Shown here one piece after another: positions 5,674 through 7,538 of a DNA stretch of 7,538 nucleotides. The stretch comes from Pyrobaculum sp. (GTDB taxonomy: Archaea; Thermoproteota; Thermoprotei; Thermoproteales; Thermoproteaceae), in assembly GCA_022759345.1 (NCBI GenBank), contig JAEMPK010000146.1, forward strand, positions 1 to 7,538, written 5' to 3'. The translations under genes were made by a program, and so were the position numbers. Each line of letters opens with the position of its first letter. Position 1 is the stretch's first letter. Below the pieces are notes generated by a model. The model ran no database searches. It was not told the origin of the DNA and saw nothing but the letters and a program-made list of their open reading frames with translations.

Positions 5674-6627
5674 TCACCACGTCACGTATGTTATCCTCTG
5701 CGAGATCTCCCAGCCGAGTCTGTCGAGCCTTCTCCAGTCGTCGTCTGAAAGCATCCACCCCGCTGCGCCTGCGTTCTCCACCGCCTGCTCAGGCGTCTTA
5801 GCGCCGGGGATGGGGTATATCCACGGGTCTCTGACCAGCCAGTTAAGCGCCACCTGGGCCGGGGTCTTGCCGTAGGCCGCGGCGAGGCGCCTTATCTCCT
5901 CCACCAGCGGCCACACCAGCTTCAAGTTATGCGGCGTGAAGAGGGGGTCGTTCCGCCTGACGTCTTCAAACGCCGGCAGATTCTCCGGCGTGTACTTCCC
6001 CGTGAGGACCCCCTTGGCCAGCGGGCTCCAGGCAATGAGGACTATGCCCTCCCGCCGTAGATACGGAAGAAGCTCCTTATCCGCCTCGCGCTCCACCAGG
6101 TTGTATCTGTTCTGCGACGTCACTATGTCGGTGCGGGAGAGACACGTCCTGGCGTAGTCGAGGAGCTGAACCGGGAAATTACTCACGCCGATGTACCTCA
6201 CCAGGCCCTTGTTTACCAGCTCCTCCAAGGTTTTCATGGTCTCGCAGATTGGCGTGTTGTGCCAACAAGCAGGCCAGTGTATCTGGTAGAGGTCTATGGC
6301 GTCCACGCCAAGCCTCCTCCGCTGGTTCTCCACCGACGTCAATATATCTATACGCCTCAGCCACTCGCCGTGGATCTTCGTGGCTATGTAAACCCTGTCT
6401 CGGAGACCTAGCTCCTTTATGGCCCTGCCAAGGTACTCCTCGCTCCTCCCCCGCCCATACACGGCCGCGGTGTCGAAGAAGTTTATCCCAACCTCCACAG
6501 CCCTAGCCACAACCGCCTTGGCCTGGTCGTAGCTTATGGCACCCCACGCGTCGCCGGAAAACTGCCACGCGCCCATCCCAACACGGGAAACCCTCATATC
6601 CGTCCGACCCAACCTGACCGTCTCCAT
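5674..6627 (-). CDS. aldo/keto reductase, NAD(P)H-dependent, substrate unknown
   Basis: This soluble TIM-barrel oxidoreductase reduces carbonyl groups with NAD(P)H. From ATG 6627 it has 317 residues, normal for the family. The catalytic tetrad is visible as Asp52 (FFDTAAVYG), Tyr57, Lys84 (ATKIH) and His117 (LYQIHWP). Other family stretches are YIGVSNF, QNRYNLVERE, AWSPLAKGVLTGKY and PIPGAKTPEQAVENAGA near the cofactor end. ATG 6627 has GAGGTG 7 nt upstream and a TATA box 25 nt upstream; the ATG at 6645 would add six residues and sits too close to the TATA box. The gene stands alone: a tRNA gene diverges from its promoter and a separately promoted nuo unit follows. Nothing nearby tells the substrate. 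Confidence 0.93.
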   Translation of the reverse strand: METVRLGRTDMRVSRVGMGAWQFSGDAWGAISYDQAKAVVARAVEVGINFFDTAAVYGRGRSEEYLGRAIKELGLRDRVYIATKIHGEWLRRIDILTSVENQRRRLGVDAIDLYQIHWPACWHNTPICETMKTLEELVNKGLVRYIGVSNFPVQLLDYARTCLSRTDIVTSQNRYNLVEREADKELLPYLRREGIVLIAWSPLAKGVLTGKYTPENLPAFEDVRRNDPLFTPHNLKLVWPLVEEIRRLAAAYGKTPAQVALNWLVRDPWIYPIPGAKTPEQAVENAGAAGWMLSDDDWRRLDRLGWEISQRITYVTW

Positions 6628-6647
6628 GCCGCTCCACCTCGACATTC

Positions 6648-6658
6648 ATATTTAAAAA
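6648..6658 (-). promoter_or_regulatory. TATA box of the aldo/keto reductase
   Basis: The minus strand reads TTTTTAAATAT here, centred about 25 nt before ATG 6627. It supports that ATG as both transcript start and gene start. It lies back to back with the tRNA promoter, the two boxes about 33 bp apart. Confidence 0.6.
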
Positions 6659-6677
6659 TGAGCCGAGACTGTTCCCT

Positions 6678-6690
6678 AAAAATTTAAAAA
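6678..6690 (+). promoter_or_regulatory. TATA box of tRNA-Gly
   Basis: AAAAATTTAAAAA is followed 20 bases later by the mature tRNA 5' end. The TTTAAAAA part (6683-6690) is centred about 24-25 nt before G1 of the tRNA, so the primary transcript should begin at, or within a few bases of, the mature end. Confidence 0.7.
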
Positions 6691-6710
6691 GACGGTCATC
6701 CTCAGACACG

Positions 6711-6801
6711 GCGGCGGTAGTCTAGCCTGGTTTAGGATGGCGGCCTTCCACGCCGTCGCGAAGAAAGCCGTTGATCCCGGGTTCAAATCCCGGCCGCCGC
6801 A
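6711..6801 (+). tRNA. tRNA-Gly (anticodon TCC) with a 15-nt intron at 37/38
   Basis: The fold is complete after splicing. The acceptor stem is GCGGCGG (6711-6717) with CCGCCGC (6794-6800), seven pairs, and discriminator A at 6801. The D stem is GTCT (6720-6723) with GGAT (6735-6738). The anticodon stem is GCGGC (6740-6744) with GCCGT (6767-6771), loop CTTCCAA and anticodon TCC at 6747-6749. The variable loop is TGATC. The T arm is CCGGG, TTCAAAT, CCCGG. The intron is 6751-6765. CCA is not encoded. The anticodon reads GGA, and by wobble perhaps other glycine codons. No clear terminator follows; ATTTAACAG comes directly after. Confidence 0.95.
6751..6765 (+). other. tRNA intron with bulge-helix-bulge
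   Basis: The precursor forms the motif recognised by archaeal splicing endonuclease. CUUC (6745-6748) pairs with GAAG (6760-6763) as the 4-bp central helix. The 3-nt bulges are CAC (6749-6751) and AAA (6764-6766), each cut between bases 2 and 3, which releases exactly 6751-6765. A tiny inner stem GC/GC with loop CGUC closes the intron. The intron also holds GCCGT (6752-6756), an exact copy of the 3' strand of the anticodon stem. Confidence 0.9.
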
Positions 6802-7097
6802 TTTAACAGATTCCCCCACAGCTCCTCTACGTCACAGACTGCGTAATTAGACTCTGCAAACTCTACGGCGTCGGCCGACATTCAGCCTCCTCTACACCCC
6901 TCAACGCGAAAGCAGTTCACCACCCTGAACTTCCTCCACCGCCACGACCAATTCCGCCGCACATAGAGAAGCCCTTGAGCCGCTTGCAACACCTCTCAAC
7001 CACGCAAAGAGCTCCTATATTTACGACACACTGCAGTACGCCCTCAACTGCCGACTAACGGCAAGGAGTAGACGAGGAAAGGTAACCGCCACGGCAA

Positions 7098-7117
7098 GGA
7101 CGTGCCTAGGTACGTCC
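7098..7117. repeat. 20-bp near-perfect palindrome
   Basis: GGACGTGCCTAGGTACGTCC equals its own reverse complement except at one symmetric pair (G7104 against T7111), which would be a G-U pair in RNA. It lies inside the decayed region. No other copy was noticed in the window. It may be a protein-binding site or chance. Confidence 0.5.
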
Positions 7118-7314
7118 CCATGGGCGAGGAGTCACGGTGGGTTCTGGCAGTCCTCTATGTGCACGGTCGCCAGGTCTCCTCCGTGTCTTTCACAGCGTCG
7201 GGCCCGCGTCTGTGAGCGCCTCCTGGGCCAGGGAGCGCAATGTCGTTGTGGACTGCGGCCAAGTGGCGTTTCTGGGGCGGAACAGCCGGCTGTGGCAGTG
7301 TGTTACGCATAACG

Positions 7315-7322
7315 TTTTTATA
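7315..7322 (+). promoter_or_regulatory. TATA box of the right-edge gene
   Basis: TTTTTATA is centred about 24 nt before GTG 7342, the usual leaderless spacing in this window. It is only about 14 nt from the earlier in-frame GTG at 7333, which argues against that start. Confidence 0.6.
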
Positions 7323-7341
7323 GAGATGTAGCGTGGTTTTT

Positions 7342-7538
7342 GTGGCTGACGTTTCTGGTATCGCATATGATGCGTTGAAGATGGCGGTGGAGCATGTTTT
7401 GGGTAAGATCAAGGAGGGTAAGAAGCTGTCTACTGAGGACATCTTGGTCCTCTATCTCGGCACAATCGTAAGCGACTTGAGAGAGATACGTGCAGACATT
7501 GCCAGGCTAGACAGCAGAATAGACGAAACAAACAAGAG
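7342..7538 (+). CDS. small helical/coiled-coil protein, 5' part only
   Basis: The gene runs off the right edge after about 65 codons with no stop, so its full length is unknown. From GTG 7342 it begins MADVSGIAYDALKMAVEHVL, continues IKEGKKLSTEDILVLYLG and then becomes a charged heptad-like stretch, SDLREIRADIARLDSRIDE, with hydrophobic residues three and four apart as in a coiled coil. There is no signal peptide and no catalytic motif. The start was chosen by the TATA box 24 nt upstream; GTG 7333 in frame would add three residues. I do not recognise a named family. It may be a lineage-specific protein with an oligomerising C-terminal coil (inference). Confidence 0.7.
   Translation, partial: MADVSGIAYDALKMAVEHVLGKIKEGKKLSTEDILVLYLGTIVSDLREIRADIARLDSRIDETNK

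Larger units (their letters stand above)
7072..7331 (+). pseudogene. probable remnant of a protein gene, frameshifted
   Basis: Two neighbouring pieces in different frames read like parts of one protein. The first, 7072-7215, contains KDVPRYVPMGEESRWVLAVL and then YVHGRQVSSVSFTASGPRL before a TGA. The second, ending at the TAG of 7329-7331, contains ERNVVVDCGQVAFLGRNS and then RLWQCVTHNVFIEM. Reading across one frame change near 7205-7220 would join them. The 5' part is missing or unrecognisable, as a stop lies at 7069. I do not recognise the family; a Thermoproteales repeat family is one guess. It could also be two chance frames. Confidence 0.35.
6802..7341. other. 540-base stretch without an intact gene; probable decayed coding DNA
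   Basis: No open frame of convincing length fills this stretch, and stops break every frame. Short protein-like pieces appear in several frames. On the plus strand there is SSYIYDTLQYALNCRL (near 7010-7056) and two pieces further on, listed separately. On the minus strand ELFAWLRGVASGSRASLC lies near 6960-7015, and there is a 32-codon frame from ATG 6881 to a stop at 6783 inside the tRNA, preceded by GGAGG four bases away. Base composition stays GC-rich as in genes, not AT-rich as in the promoters, which fits former coding DNA. No insertion-sequence ends, CRISPR repeats or second tRNA were seen. Confidence 0.5.

Noticed and set aside
6740..6776. tRNA read without an intron, with a long variable arm
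   Set aside because: Glycine tRNAs have short variable loops, and the bulge-helix-bulge fits exactly; splicing gives a normal 5-nt variable loop and an A at position 38.
6954..6961. CCGCCGCA, a copy of the tRNA 3' end, as an attachment-site repeat
   Set aside because: Only eight GC-rich bases match the tRNA end at 6794-6801 and the flanks differ, so chance is the better explanation.
7155..7442. 95-codon minus-strand open frame
   Set aside because: It runs antisense through the TATA box and the start of the right-edge gene, and its translation shows no family-like pattern.

Overview
The window looks like chromosomal DNA of a hyperthermophilic crenarchaeon of the Thermoproteales, most likely Pyrobaculum or a close relative. 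Four things point there: archaeal Nuo-type complex I genes with no NADH-input genes among them; TATA boxes centred about 24-26 nt before start codons, the layout of leaderless transcripts; a tRNA-Gly carrying a short intron with a textbook bulge-helix-bulge; and GC-rich coding DNA between AT-rich promoters. The genus is an inference from style, not from a database match.

Layout. Positions 1-590 (+) hold the C-terminal part of a 2-oxoacid (pyruvate-type):ferredoxin oxidoreductase beta subunit. It overlaps by 4 nt a NuoI-like 2[4Fe-4S] ferredoxin subunit (587-985). After a promoter come nuoH (1068-2036) and nuoA (2033-2392). A second AT-rich promoter drives nuoB copy 1 (2482-2925), nuoD (2912-4135) and a 91-residue protein of unknown function with a ubiquitin-like look (4137-4412). 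Facing these on the minus strand is a two-gene unit, nuoB copy 2 (5549-4983) and nuoC (4981-4448). Next, on the minus strand, is an aldo/keto reductase (6627-5674), divergent from an intron-containing tRNA-Gly(TCC) (6711-6801). Positions 6802-7341 hold no intact gene, only short protein-like pieces in several frames, and look like gene decay. The right edge cuts a small coiled-coil protein gene that starts at GTG 7342.

Together. The nuo genes encode most of the peripheral connecting module (B, C, D, I) and two membrane subunits (A, H) of complex I. NuoJ, K, L, M and N are not in the window, nor are NuoE, F or G. With a 2-oxoacid:ferredoxin oxidoreductase gene overlapping nuoI, the simplest reading is that reduced ferredoxin from oxoacid oxidation feeds the complex through NuoI, NuoB and NuoD to a quinone, with ion pumping. 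The main oddities are two complete nuoB paralogues in inverted orientation around nuoD and nuoC, and a ubiquitin-like small protein inside the nuoB-nuoD unit. Smaller ones are an apparently altered quinone-site residue in NuoD and a tRNA intron that copies the 3' strand of the anticodon stem. I found no CRISPR array, intact transposase or rRNA.
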